Source: Alishewanella agri BL06
GTDB lineage: Bacteria; Pseudomonadota; Gammaproteobacteria; Enterobacterales; Alteromonadaceae
Assembly: GCF_000272005.1 (NCBI RefSeq)
Contig: NZ_AKKU01000025.1
Coordinates: forward strand, 91,493 to 155,492
DNA length: 64,000 nt
Direction of reading: 5' to 3'
In this document: positions 27,559-35,822 of the stretch, one piece after another
Layout of the letters: each line of letters begins with the position of its first letter
Position numbering within the stretch: position 1 is the first letter of the stretch
Program-made: the position numbers and the translations under genes
Notes under the pieces: generated by a model
The model's database searches: none
Told to the model about the DNA's origin: nothing
What the model saw: the letters and a program-made list of their open reading frames with translations, nothing else

Positions 27559-29295
27559 GTGGCAGAGTTAGCACTGCAACTTCAGTTTGGCGCCTTGTCC
27601 GAGGCCGGTATTAAAGCGGCCAATGAGGATGCAGTGGCTTGCCAGCTGCCCGCCGCCGCTTACATACTGCAACACAAAGGCGCCTGCTTTGTTCTGGCCG
27701 ATGGTGTCAGTACTGCTGAAGCGGGCGCTCAGGCGAGTAAACTCGCCACCGAGCGATTTTGTCAGGAATATCCGCAAACCCCGGATAGCTGGTCGGTCGC
27801 CTACAGTGCCGGGCAATTACTGGCGACCATCAATAATCAGTTGTATCAGTTCAGCCATAAGTTTGCTCATGAACAAAAGGGCTATTTATGTACCTTTAGC
27901 GCGCTGGTACTGAAATCACGTACCGCGCATTTTTTTCATATCGGTGATAGCCGCATTTATCTGTATCGTGACGGTGCGCTGCAACAATTAACCCAGGATC
28001 ATATTACAGTGTTATCAGAGCAGCGGCAGTTCTTAGGCCGGGCGCTGGGGATGGACGCCAAGGTTGAAGCGCAGCAGGGCTCGCTGGCGCTGCAGGCTGG
28101 TGATCGTTTTCTACTGACCTCTGATGGCATTCACGATTTTTTACAGCCAGCCGAACTAACACAGCTGTTAGCGACGGTTGCAGATCCCGGGCAATGTAGC
28201 CGGCAGTTGCTTGACCGGGCTCTGGCCAATGGTAGTGATGATAATGTCAGTGCCATAGTGGTCGACATCACGCAGTTGCCGGGGCAAAGTCTGGATGACC
28301 TTAGCTCAGAGTTGACCCGCTTACCCTTTCCGCCGGCATTAAGTCCGGGCATGAAGCTGGATGGCTATAAGGTGCTGCGCGAGCTCTATGCCAGTAGTCG
28401 CAGCCACTTGTATCTGGTGGAAGATGAAGCCACAGCCGAACAGTTGGTATTAAAAAGCCCGTCGCAAAACTTTGCTGATGATGTGCTTTATATCGACCGC
28501 TTTATCCGCGAAGAGTGGATTGGCCTGCGGATCCAGTCGCCGCGCGTAGTGCAGGTGATCCGGCAAAGCCGGCCGCGGACTTTTTTATATTATTTAATGG
28601 AGCATCTGCAGGGGCAAAGCCTGGAAATTTGGTTTGCCGCCCAGCCGCAACCGCTGAAACCCTCCTTAGCAATTAAGCTGGTCAAACAAATCGCCGAAGG
28701 CTTGCAGGCGTTTCACCGTATGGGCGCTATCCATCAGGATTTAAAACCCGGCAATATTATGCGGCTGGCTGATGGCAACTTAAAGCTGGTAGATTTTGGC
28801 TCGGTGTATGTTGCTGGCCTGGCCGAAATATACAGCCCGCTACACCATGAAGGTGCGCTGGGTACGGCGACTTACTCTGATCCGCATTATTTACTGGGGC
28901 ATAATTCCGGTGTGCAGGGCGATGTCTATGCGCTGGCGACCATCGCTTATGAGTTGTTTAGCGGTGGGCAGCTGCCCTATGGGCCGGCAGTAGAAGAGTG
29001 TCGGGTGGCAAGCGACTATGACCGGCTGCGTTATCGCAGCGCTAACCAGTTTAACCCGCTGATCCCAACCTGGTTCGACCGGGCGCTGCAAAAGGGGGTT
29101 AGTTTGGATCTGAGTTACCGTTATCAAACTATCAGTCAGTTACTGACCGACTTACAGCAACCGAATCCGGCGTTTTTGCATGAAGAAGTGAAACAGCAGA
29201 GTAAATCTAACCCGCTGTTGTTCTGGCAGCTCTTATCCGGTTTCTGGTTTATTACCTTGCTACTGGTGATTTGGTTATTTTTACTCAGGCGTTAG
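27559..29295 (+). CDS. Bifunctional PP2C phosphatase / Ser-Thr protein kinase, membrane-tailed
   Basis: 578 residues. The N-terminal PP2C-type phosphatase (~1-235) has NEDA, LADGVSTAEAG, HIGDSRIYLYRDG, LTSDGIHDF and SDDNVSAI. The C-terminal Hanks-type kinase (~262-520) has Lys299 (VLKSP), catalytic Asp394 in HQDLKPGN and DFGS at 412. A single membrane helix at ~555-575 ends the protein, leaving both enzymes in the cytoplasm. Homologues pair with nasA in Pseudomonas and are presumed to control nitrate uptake, but targets are unproven. The start is GTG 27559 with a weak upstream AAGG. It is co-transcribed with nasA. Confidence 0.92.
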   Translation: MAELALQLQFGALSEAGIKAANEDAVACQLPAAAYILQHKGACFVLADGVSTAEAGAQASKLATERFCQEYPQTPDSWSVAYSAGQLLATINNQLYQFSHKFAHEQKGYLCTFSALVLKSRTAHFFHIGDSRIYLYRDGALQQLTQDHITVLSEQRQFLGRALGMDAKVEAQQGSLALQAGDRFLLTSDGIHDFLQPAELTQLLATVADPGQCSRQLLDRALANGSDDNVSAIVVDITQLPGQSLDDLSSELTRLPFPPALSPGMKLDGYKVLRELYASSRSHLYLVEDEATAEQLVLKSPSQNFADDVLYIDRFIREEWIGLRIQSPRVVQVIRQSRPRTFLYYLMEHLQGQSLEIWFAAQPQPLKPSLAIKLVKQIAEGLQAFHRMGAIHQDLKPGNIMRLADGNLKLVDFGSVYVAGLAEIYSPLHHEGALGTATYSDPHYLLGHNSGVQGDVYALATIAYELFSGGQLPYGPAVEECRVASDYDRLRYRSANQFNPLIPTWFDRALQKGVSLDLSYRYQTISQLLTDLQQPNPAFLHEEVKQQSKSNPLLFWQLLSGFWFITLLLVIWLFLLRR

Positions 29296-29345
29296 TGTGC
29301 TTGCTTTTTCGCAGTGGCAGGGGTATAACTGCCTAAATTCTGAAA

Positions 29346-29377
29346 AGTCCGACGGCGTTAGCCGGCGGGCTTTTTTC
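29346..29377 (+). terminator. Rho-independent terminator of the nasA-kinase operon
   Basis: AGTCCGACGGC pairs imperfectly with GCCGGCGGGCT and is followed by six T. It lies 50 bases after the kinase stop and 22 bases before rnk, separating the two transcripts. Confidence 0.65.
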
Positions 29378-29398
29378 TTTTTTACTTGGGAGTGTCAT

Positions 29399-29803
29399 AT
29401 GTCAGCTACACCTATCGTCGTTTCCAGTTTAGATATGGATCGGATTGAGGCGCTGTTAGAAAAAATGCCCCGGCTTACCCCGGAGTTGGAAAAGTTAGAA
29501 GACGAGCTGGATCGGGCAAATGTGGTGGAGCCGGCCGACTTGCCTGCCGATGTGGTTAGCATGAATTCAACGGTGCGCTTTAAGTTTGCCGGGGATGACA
29601 AGGTATTTCAGAAAACCCTGGTCTACCCGCATGAACTGAAACATGACGAGCAAATTTCGATCTTCGCACCGGTTGGCAGTGCGTTGCTCGGTCTGGCTGT
29701 GGGCCAGTCGCTGGAATGGCCAATGCCGCATGGACAAAGCCGCACCGTAGAAATTCTGGAAGTATTATTCCAACCAGAGCGCGCTGGCGAGCAACAACGT
29801 TAA
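29399..29803 (+). CDS. rnk: Rnk, regulator of nucleoside diphosphate kinase (GreA/GreB-like)
   Basis: 134 residues, cytosolic. It has a short N-terminal coiled coil (ALLEKMPRLTPELEKLEDEL) and a GreA/GreB C-terminal FKBP-like domain with VSMNSTVRF, FAPVGSALLGLAVGQSLEW and RTVEILEVLFQPE. Rnk binds RNA polymerase like Gre factors. The ATG at 29399 (GGGAG upstream) is chosen because the longer frame runs back through the terminator. Confidence 0.93.
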   Translation: MSATPIVVSSLDMDRIEALLEKMPRLTPELEKLEDELDRANVVEPADLPADVVSMNSTVRFKFAGDDKVFQKTLVYPHELKHDEQISIFAPVGSALLGLAVGQSLEWPMPHGQSRTVEILEVLFQPERAGEQQR

Positions 29804-29832
29804 GCGTAATCCCAACTGTTACTCTGCTCTGT

Positions 29833-29861
29833 GACTCCGCTACGCTTAACGTAGCGGAGTC
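29833..29861. terminator. Strong symmetric hairpin between convergent rnk and mipA-like gene
   Basis: GACTCCGCTACG and CGTAGCGGAGTC form a perfect 12-base stem around CTTAA. There is no long T-run, but the position midway between two convergent genes suggests a bidirectional terminator. Confidence 0.55.
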
Positions 29862-29892
29862 GCGAGCTGAGACTGCTCTAAGCCAATAGCAC

Positions 29893-30720
29893 TTAGAACA
29901 CGTAAATAAAGCCGATACCTACCTCAGCTTCAAAGTCACCACGGGCAATCGGGCTTTTGCGGACAGCACTGCTAAAATGTTCATACAGTGCTTCGCCGTA
30001 AATCTGCCAGTTATCGTTTACGTAGTGACGATAATTGTAATTGATACCGATAGAGCGATAACCGCCGCTCATATTGGTTGCAGCTAGGCCCGATGCTGCC
30101 GACTGTTCAGCGGTGATACCGAAATCTTTATTGGCATATTCACTGTCGTGAAATACCGCAACAATATTCACCTCAGAGCCCGAGCCATCAAACTTCTCGC
30201 CAAAGCGACGACCCACACCAAACAAACCCAAATTGCCATCACCGCCGGTGACAAGCCGGCCAACCAGCCAATAGCGCCAATCCCGATCAAAGGCGCGACG
30301 GGTTTGCAGCACTAATTCAAAGCCCTCGTCACTTTCACCTAGCCCATCCAGGTAGCCTTTTTTAGAATCACTTTCCGCACGACCTTCATCAAAGCCAATA
30401 AGGGCTTCAAACAGCCAGGTATCCGCACGCAACCCACGCCAGCCTATGGCCTCACCGACCCAAAAGAACACATCATTACCGCGCCGCCATTGCAGGCCCC
30501 CTGCCGGTTCAACCTCCAAACCAAATTCGTCCGAGCCTTCGTAGGCGGTTTCGTATTCAATACCTGCACCTAAGCCAAAACTCCAGCCATCTTTACCCCG
30601 ACTAAAATCATCAATAGACGGCAGAGGCACCAAAGCGGTTTTTGTTTCTTGTGCGCCCGCTGCCGGCAACAGCAGGCTATGCATAACAAGGGCGGTACCT
30701 AACACGAGTAATGTCTTCAT
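29893..30720 (-). CDS. MipA/OmpV-family outer-membrane protein
   Basis: 275 residues with a signal peptide (cleavage near PAAGAQE, ~residue 24). The rest alternates polar and hydrophobic residues in beta strands and ends in GIGFIYVF with a terminal Phe, as for outer-membrane barrels. Family marks are GWSFGLGAGIEYETAYEGSD near the N-terminus and GYRSIGINYNYRHYV. MipA-like proteins scaffold murein enzymes in E. coli, while OmpV-type members are poorly understood. It appears monocistronic. Confidence 0.85.
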   Translation of the reverse strand: MKTLLVLGTALVMHSLLLPAAGAQETKTALVPLPSIDDFSRGKDGWSFGLGAGIEYETAYEGSDEFGLEVEPAGGLQWRRGNDVFFWVGEAIGWRGLRADTWLFEALIGFDEGRAESDSKKGYLDGLGESDEGFELVLQTRRAFDRDWRYWLVGRLVTGGDGNLGLFGVGRRFGEKFDGSGSEVNIVAVFHDSEYANKDFGITAEQSAASGLAATNMSGGYRSIGINYNYRHYVNDNWQIYGEALYEHFSSAVRKSPIARGDFEAEVGIGFIYVF

Positions 30721-31044
30721 AACATGCTTTCCTATGCCAATTTAGCAAAATGCCAACTTATCTATACGCTAGCGTTTACGGGTTTTATTGCGTAAAGATC
30801 ATTGTTTGTCATGTTTTTAATGGCGCGCTCAGCTAGCTTAGAATTTTAGTCTAGACCAAAAGCGGATATTCTGGATTGGTCGGCTGTAATCTGTTTTTTT
30901 CACCTATACCCGTTGTATCCATAAGTTGATGTAAGTTTTAACGTTGCGATGGCCGAACAATTCAAGCCAGACATAGCAGCTTCGTGGCGATGTTTCATTC
31001 AGGTGTCATACGATTGGCTTAGCGGCCATTTGCGGAGAAGATGA
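30721..31044. other. Intergenic region with no recognisable gene
   Basis: 324 bases, AT-rich near 30760-30910. I see no convincing open frame, tRNA or known riboswitch. The half next to 30720 should contain the promoter of the MipA-like gene. The last part keeps a Shine-Dalgarno (GGAGA near 31034) that belongs to the cupin remnant downstream. Confidence 0.5.
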
Positions 31045-31116
31045 ATGAAAGTAGTAAGAAGTAAAGAATTTAAGGCTGATCGTGCTTGGGGGGCTGCTGA
31101 TATTGCCAACTGCTAG
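31045..31116 (+). pseudogene. 5' remnant of a small cupin gene
   Basis: ATG at 31045 with GGAGA upstream encodes MKVVRSKEFKADRAWGAADI and three more residues before a TAG. From memory this matches the first ~22 residues of a common ~110-residue cupin family that continues with a metal-binding barrel. Everything after IAN is gone, and the stop overlaps the convergent mogA stop by two bases. A deletion or rearrangement probably removed the rest. It could be expressed as a 23-residue peptide but is unlikely to be functional. Confidence 0.6.
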
Positions 31117-31649
31117 CCTTTAGGCCGAAACGCCTGTATCACCGCTTCGTTACACTGCAGATAAGGGCCGTCCATCAGATCGATGCAGTAAGGCACCGCC
31201 GGGAACACCGCATCCAGACACTGGCGGATTGCCTTGGGTTTGCCCGGTAAGTTAATAATCAGGCAGTTGCCACGTAAGCCCGCCGTTTGCCGTGATAAAA
31301 TAGCGGTTGGCACATACTTTAACGACTCCTGACGCATCAGCTCACCAAAGCCCGGCATCAACCTGTCACAGACGGCTTCAGTGGCTTCTGGCGTGACATC
31401 GCGTTTGGCCGGCCCGGTACCGCCGGTGGTGACAATTAAACAGCAACCCTGTTGCTCGGCCAGTTCTATCAGGGTTTGTTCAATCAGTGGTTGTTCATCC
31501 GGGATCAAACGGTACTCGGCGTGCCAGTCGCTGCTTAGATACTCTGTTAAGGTATCGATTATCGCCTTGCCGGATAAATCTTCATATATACCGGCACTGG
31601 CGCGGTCGCTTACCGTAACAATGCCAATTTTTGCCTGTTGCTGCGTCAT
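31113..31649 (-). CDS. mogA: MogA, molybdopterin adenylyltransferase
   Basis: 178 residues. MogA adenylates molybdopterin before molybdenum insertion. Signatures: IGIVTVSDRASAGIYEDLSG at the N-terminus, the phosphate-binding TTGGTGPAKRDVTPEAT and NLPGKPKAI. GGAGC lies before the ATG. It is the last gene of the apparent ubiU-ubiV-mogA run. The molybdenum cofactor is needed by NarG in this window, and moeB is about 9 kb away. Confidence 0.95.
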   Translation of the reverse strand: MTQQQAKIGIVTVSDRASAGIYEDLSGKAIIDTLTEYLSSDWHAEYRLIPDEQPLIEQTLIELAEQQGCCLIVTTGGTGPAKRDVTPEATEAVCDRLMPGFGELMRQESLKYVPTAILSRQTAGLRGNCLIINLPGKPKAIRQCLDAVFPAVPYCIDLMDGPYLQCNEAVIQAFRPKG

Positions 31650-31666
31650 CTGCGCTCCGGATTAAA

Positions 31667-31701
31667 ATTCAACATTCAACATTCAACACTCATCATTCAA
31701 C
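31667..31701. repeat. Five in-phase heptamers (ATTCAAC) between ubiV and mogA
   Basis: Three exact tandem ATTCAAC copies (31667-31687), one diverged unit ACTCATC (31688-31694) and a further exact copy (31695-31701), ending one base short of the ubiV stop. It fills most of the 53-base gap and looks like slippage-prone simple sequence. Confidence 0.8.
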
Positions 31702-31702
31702 A

Positions 31703-32575
31703 TCAGCCCGTCGCCATCCCTGCAAGCTTTAGCCAATAACCATTACTGTCGGTATCACTCAGTTGTTGTGGCGCGGCGCCATGCTGGTTCGCCTTAAATC
31801 TATTCAACCAGGCAAAGGTCCCCTCGGGCTCAGGGCTTAACCGTACTACATCAACCAACCCCTGCATAGTCGGTAGCTGATTAATCAGGTTATACCGATA
31901 GCCAGATTGGGTTTGAATACCGTTTAGCACAAACACCTGAGCACCATCCTGGCTATGCACAGTGCGCCCCTGCGGATATTTAATGCAACAGAGTTCGCAC
32001 TGATCTTTAGCGCGATTCTCGGAGCGGGCGGTAAAGCAGCGACCACTCCAGGCCAGTGGTAAATGGCCAAAGGCAAATACCTCGGTTTCAAAGCAATCGC
32101 GGATATCCTGAATAATGCCCTCGTCTAACACCTGTTGTAGCCAGTCGCCGGATAGTTCAACCGGCATTACCCAGCGTAATAAACCCATACCCACTAAGCG
32201 GCGCAGGCTATGCTGGTTATAGCAGTTAATGGCGGCGCCGGCGACAAAGGGCAGACCCTGTTCGTACAGCATAGCAATAGCGCCAACATCATTAGCTTCC
32301 AGCATAAAGTCACCGTTATCGACGTACTTGCGCAGCTCGCGCAGTTCAGACGGTGACTCCAACAGCGTCATGCCAGATAAACACACCTGTTTGCCGGCTT
32401 CGCGCAGCATATGCGCCAGCTTAAGATAGTCTTCCAGTTTTAGCTCGCGTCTTTTGCTGCAAACGGTTTCGCCCAGATAAACAATATCCACGGCTGAGTC
32501 GGCGGCCTGGCGGTAAAACTCCAGCATCTGTGCTTTGGGCCAGAAATACAGTACCGGGCCAAGTGAAAATTGCAT
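31703..32575 (-). CDS. ubiV: UbiV (YhbV), oxygen-independent ubiquinone hydroxylation factor
   Basis: 290 residues, U32-peptidase-like fold. With UbiU it forms a [4Fe-4S] heterodimer needed for oxygen-independent hydroxylation of ubiquinone precursors. The four cluster cysteines are visible at 39, 180, 193 and 197, the same numbering as in E. coli. It is 3 bases downstream of ubiU, so the partners are co-expressed. Confidence 0.95.
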   Translation of the reverse strand: MQFSLGPVLYFWPKAQMLEFYRQAADSAVDIVYLGETVCSKRRELKLEDYLKLAHMLREAGKQVCLSGMTLLESPSELRELRKYVDNGDFMLEANDVGAIAMLYEQGLPFVAGAAINCYNQHSLRRLVGMGLLRWVMPVELSGDWLQQVLDEGIIQDIRDCFETEVFAFGHLPLAWSGRCFTARSENRAKDQCELCCIKYPQGRTVHSQDGAQVFVLNGIQTQSGYRYNLINQLPTMQGLVDVVRLSPEPEGTFAWLNRFKANQHGAAPQQLSDTDSNGYWLKLAGMATG

Positions 32576-32578
32576 AGG

Positions 32579-33571
32579 TTATTTCCATTTCCGATGATAG
32601 GCACCGAGGGTGGTTTGGTTGCCCTCGGCCAGATTATTCAGCACCTGCTGCCAGTGTTGTTGCACCAGAAAATGCGCTGGATCCTGCATTACCGCATCAA
32701 TAGCCGCCCGCCAAACCTGGGTGATCTGGGTAACATAAGCCGGGCTGCGCTGCCGGCCTTCAATTTTCAGTGAGCTAATGCCCTCGGCATAGAGCTGTGG
32801 CAGTAAATCCAGAGTGTTCAGGCTGGTTGGCTCTTCCAGCACATGGTAGGTATCGGCATCGACTCTGAAACGTCCTTTACAGAGGGTCGGGTAGCCGGCG
32901 GTTTCATCCGCGGCGAAGCGGTCAATCAATACTTCATTTAAGCGCGACTCCAGTACGCCGTCTTGCTCTTGCCAGCGAACAAAGGCCGCCGGTGAGCAGG
33001 CGCCGGCGGTATTCGGTGACTGCCCGGTTAAGTAAGAGCTCAGATAGCAACGCCCCTCAGCCATAATGCACAGGCTGCCAAAGGCAAAGACTTCCAAATC
33101 GATATCACAGCTGCGGGCCAGCGCGCGCACCTGTTGCATCGAAAGCACCCGTGGTAATACTACCCGGCGGATATTAAATTGCCGGTAAAACTCAATGGCG
33201 GCGACATTGGTGGCCGAAGCCTGCACCGACAGATGTAATTCAACCTGCGGATAGCGTTCGGCGGCATAGGCCAGCACTGCCATATCGGCCAGAATCAGTA
33301 CATCGGTGCCAGCCCGTACTGCACTGTCGACCGCCTGCTGCCAGCGCGACCAAGCCGCGGGGTGAGCAAAGGTATTAATGGCCACATGCAATTTACGCCC
33401 CGCCTGATGCACATAGCGGGCAACCTCAGTCAGTTGCGACTCAGTAAAGTTTAAGCCGGCAAAGTGCCGGGCATTGGTGTCATCTTTTAAGCCGACATAG
33501 ATCGCATCGGCCCCCTGACTAATTGCTGCTTTGACTGCCGGCATACTGCCAGCCGGACAGAGTAACTCCAT
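32579..33571 (-). CDS. ubiU: UbiU (YhbU), oxygen-independent ubiquinone hydroxylation factor
   Basis: 330 residues, U32 family; partner of UbiV. It opens MELLCPAGSMPAVKAAISQGAD and GADAIYVGLKD. Cluster cysteines are at 168, 175, 192 and 231, one less than the E. coli numbering throughout. It is divergent from ubiT across 108 bases. No clear FNR box is visible in that gap, although anaerobic expression is expected. Confidence 0.95.
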   Translation of the reverse strand: MELLCPAGSMPAVKAAISQGADAIYVGLKDDTNARHFAGLNFTESQLTEVARYVHQAGRKLHVAINTFAHPAAWSRWQQAVDSAVRAGTDVLILADMAVLAYAAERYPQVELHLSVQASATNVAAIEFYRQFNIRRVVLPRVLSMQQVRALARSCDIDLEVFAFGSLCIMAEGRCYLSSYLTGQSPNTAGACSPAAFVRWQEQDGVLESRLNEVLIDRFAADETAGYPTLCKGRFRVDADTYHVLEEPTSLNTLDLLPQLYAEGISSLKIEGRQRSPAYVTQITQVWRAAIDAVMQDPAHFLVQQHWQQVLNNLAEGNQTTLGAYHRKWK

Positions 33572-33679
33572 ATCAGCCTCATTACTGTGACCCTGCCTGC
33601 TGTACCCCGGAAAGGCTATAGGCAGCGCCGTAGAACTATGCTTTTATTATAGGGAATTTAGCTGGTGGGTGGCTTCTAT

Positions 33680-34207
33680 ATGTTTGATATTAAAAGGGTT
33701 AGTCATAAATTGGTAGCGCTGCTACCTACTTTGGCGCAGCGGGTGCAACAGCTGACGCCCAAGCGTGTGCAGCAGCAGGGCTTAACGCTGCTGCTAAATA
33801 AGTTTTTTCAGCCAGAGCTAACTGCCGGCAGTCTGGATTTTCTGGCACAGCGATACTTAGTGTTACAGGTAAGCGACTGGCAACTGAGCTTTGCCATAAC
33901 TTTAAAAAACAACAAATTACAGGTTGAACTTGCATCTGTGCAGCAGGATCTGCTGATTAAAGCCAGCAGTCAGGATTTTCTGGATCTGATCTGCGGCAAA
34001 GTCGATCCGGATACCTTATTTTTCCGACGTCGCCTCAGTATGTTAGGGGATACCGAGCTGGGACTGTACTGCAAGAATCTGCTCGATACTATTGAGTTAA
34101 GCCGCTTGCCGCCGCCACTGCCGGCCTTGCTGCTAAGCTGGCAAAGTCTGTTGGCAACGGCAGAGGTTGCGGCAGATCAAACTGCTACAGTACCTGGCAG
34201 CTTATAA
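33680..34207 (+). CDS. ubiT: UbiT (YhbT), SCP2 lipid-binding factor for anaerobic ubiquinone synthesis
   Basis: 175 residues with an SCP2 sterol-carrier-like domain. UbiT binds ubiquinone intermediates and works with UbiU/UbiV without oxygen. The family signature DPDTLFFRRRLSMLGDTELG is intact near residues 112-131. ATG 33680 gives the typical N-terminus MFDIKRVSHKLV; a GTG at 33665 is possible and has AGGGA upstream, so the start is not certain. hemN follows after 27 bases. Confidence 0.92.
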   Translation: MFDIKRVSHKLVALLPTLAQRVQQLTPKRVQQQGLTLLLNKFFQPELTAGSLDFLAQRYLVLQVSDWQLSFAITLKNNKLQVELASVQQDLLIKASSQDFLDLICGKVDPDTLFFRRRLSMLGDTELGLYCKNLLDTIELSRLPPPLPALLLSWQSLLATAEVAADQTATVPGSL

Positions 34208-34234
34208 TTGTCCTGAGTTTTCCGGAGACAGCAG

Positions 34235-35596
34235 ATGCAGACACTTCAGTGGGACGCGGCGTTAATCGCCAAATACAATATTAACGGGCCGCGTTATACC
34301 TCTTATCCAACCGCGCTGGCGCTTAACACGGCCTTTCCGCAGGCGGCATTGTTTCAGGCGCTGGCCAGCAGTGGCTCAGAGTTAAGCCTGTATCTGCATA
34401 TCCCGTTCTGCCATAAGCTGTGTTACTACTGCGGCTGCAATAAAGTGATTACCCGTCATGAGCATAAAGCCGATACCTATCTCGATGCGCTGGCGGCAGA
34501 AATGGCGCTGTATCGCCCGCATCTGCAGCAAAAAGTGATTAATCAGCTGCATTTAGGCGGTGGTACCCCGACCTTTTTAACCGAAGCGCAGCTTAGTCGC
34601 TTAATGGCTTTGTTACGCCAGCACTTTACGATTTTGCCGGCTGCCGAAATCAGTATTGAAATTGACCCACGCAGTTGCAGCGACGACAAACTGCGGCATT
34701 TAAAACAACTGGGTTTTAACCGCGTTAGCTTTGGCGTGCAGGATCTGGACGAAAAAGTCCAGATTGCGATTAACCGGGTGCAGGACACTGAGTTGATCCG
34801 GCATCAGGTGGCATTATGTCGCGAGCTGGGGTTTAGTTCGGTCAATCTGGATCTGATCTATGGTTTACCCTATCAACAGCCAGCCAGCTTTGCCGAGACA
34901 GTCGCTGAAATTATTCGGCTTGATCCGGATCGTATTTCATTATTTAGCTATGCCCATTTACCGGAACGCTTCGCCGCGCAGCGCAAAATTCCGGGTAGCA
35001 GTTTGCCGGATGCGCCAGCCAAGCTGGCGCTGATGCAACTGGCGATCACACAGCTGGTGGCAGCCGGTTATCAGTTTATTGGTATGGATCACTTCGCCAA
35101 GCCAGATGATGCGCTGGCCAAAGCCCAGCAAGCCGGTAATTTACAGCGTAACTTTCAGGGCTATACCACGGCAGGGCAGGATGCGTTGCTCGGTCTGGGC
35201 GTATCCAGTATCAGCCAGGTAAACGGCGTGCTGTGGCAAAATAGCAAAGACTTGCCGGCCTATTATGCCGCGATAAACCAGCAGCAGCTGGCGGTTGAGC
35301 GCGGCTTTGTGTTATCGGCAGATGATCGGCTACGTGCGGCGCTAATTAGCCAGTTAATCTGCCATTTTGAGCTGGATATTGCCGCCTTTAGCCAGCAGTG
35401 GCAGTTGCCGAGCTTCTGGCAGTATTTCGACAGCGCGCTGAGTTTGCTTAAGCCCTTTATGGAGGATGGTCTGGTAGAGGTCTATGCCGAGCGGATCGGG
35501 GTAACGGACGCCGGCCGGCTCTGGGTGCGCAGTATCTGTGCCTGTTTTGATGCCTATCTGCAGCAAGGGCAGCAAAGGTACTCCAAAGTTGTGTAA
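34235..35596 (+). CDS. hemN: HemN, oxygen-independent coproporphyrinogen III dehydrogenase
   Basis: 453-residue radical-SAM enzyme that oxidatively decarboxylates coproporphyrinogen III without oxygen, supplying heme to NarI and cytochromes. The radical-SAM cysteines are C59, C63 and C66 in CHKLCYYCGC; the extra C68 is the residue seen in true HemN. GGGTPTFL follows, and a HemN C-terminal domain is present. YNINGPRYTSYPTA near the start is diagnostic. It lies 27 bases behind ubiT in one transcript, joining anaerobic quinone and heme synthesis. Confidence 0.95.
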   Translation: MQTLQWDAALIAKYNINGPRYTSYPTALALNTAFPQAALFQALASSGSELSLYLHIPFCHKLCYYCGCNKVITRHEHKADTYLDALAAEMALYRPHLQQKVINQLHLGGGTPTFLTEAQLSRLMALLRQHFTILPAAEISIEIDPRSCSDDKLRHLKQLGFNRVSFGVQDLDEKVQIAINRVQDTELIRHQVALCRELGFSSVNLDLIYGLPYQQPASFAETVAEIIRLDPDRISLFSYAHLPERFAAQRKIPGSSLPDAPAKLALMQLAITQLVAAGYQFIGMDHFAKPDDALAKAQQAGNLQRNFQGYTTAGQDALLGLGVSSISQVNGVLWQNSKDLPAYYAAINQQQLAVERGFVLSADDRLRAALISQLICHFELDIAAFSQQWQLPSFWQYFDSALSLLKPFMEDGLVEVYAERIGVTDAGRLWVRSICACFDAYLQQGQQRYSKVV

Positions 35597-35822
35597 TACT
35601 TTATTACTATTCAGTGGTTGCTAAGGTGGTGTTTAGACGAGCATAATTTCGTTTAAGCTTAATAATTTCCTGATTCTGCATCCAAGCTAATCAGCAGCCC
35701 GGAAATGCGTCGGCAGAGATCCGCTATTGCGTATATACTGTACAGCAAGGATAGCTGCCTGGTGCAGTGCTATGGTCTGACACGCTTCGTTGTATGATCC
35801 GGACAAGGATAGACACCCTTTT

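Noticed and set aside
31667-31701. CRISPR array
   Set aside because: Repeats are only seven bases and directly abutting, with no spacers and no cas genes.
35731-35746. CTGTACAG palindrome upstream of the signalling cluster, LexA-like at first sight
   Set aside because: The CTG and CAG halves are adjacent; a LexA box needs about ten bases between them. No SOS gene follows.
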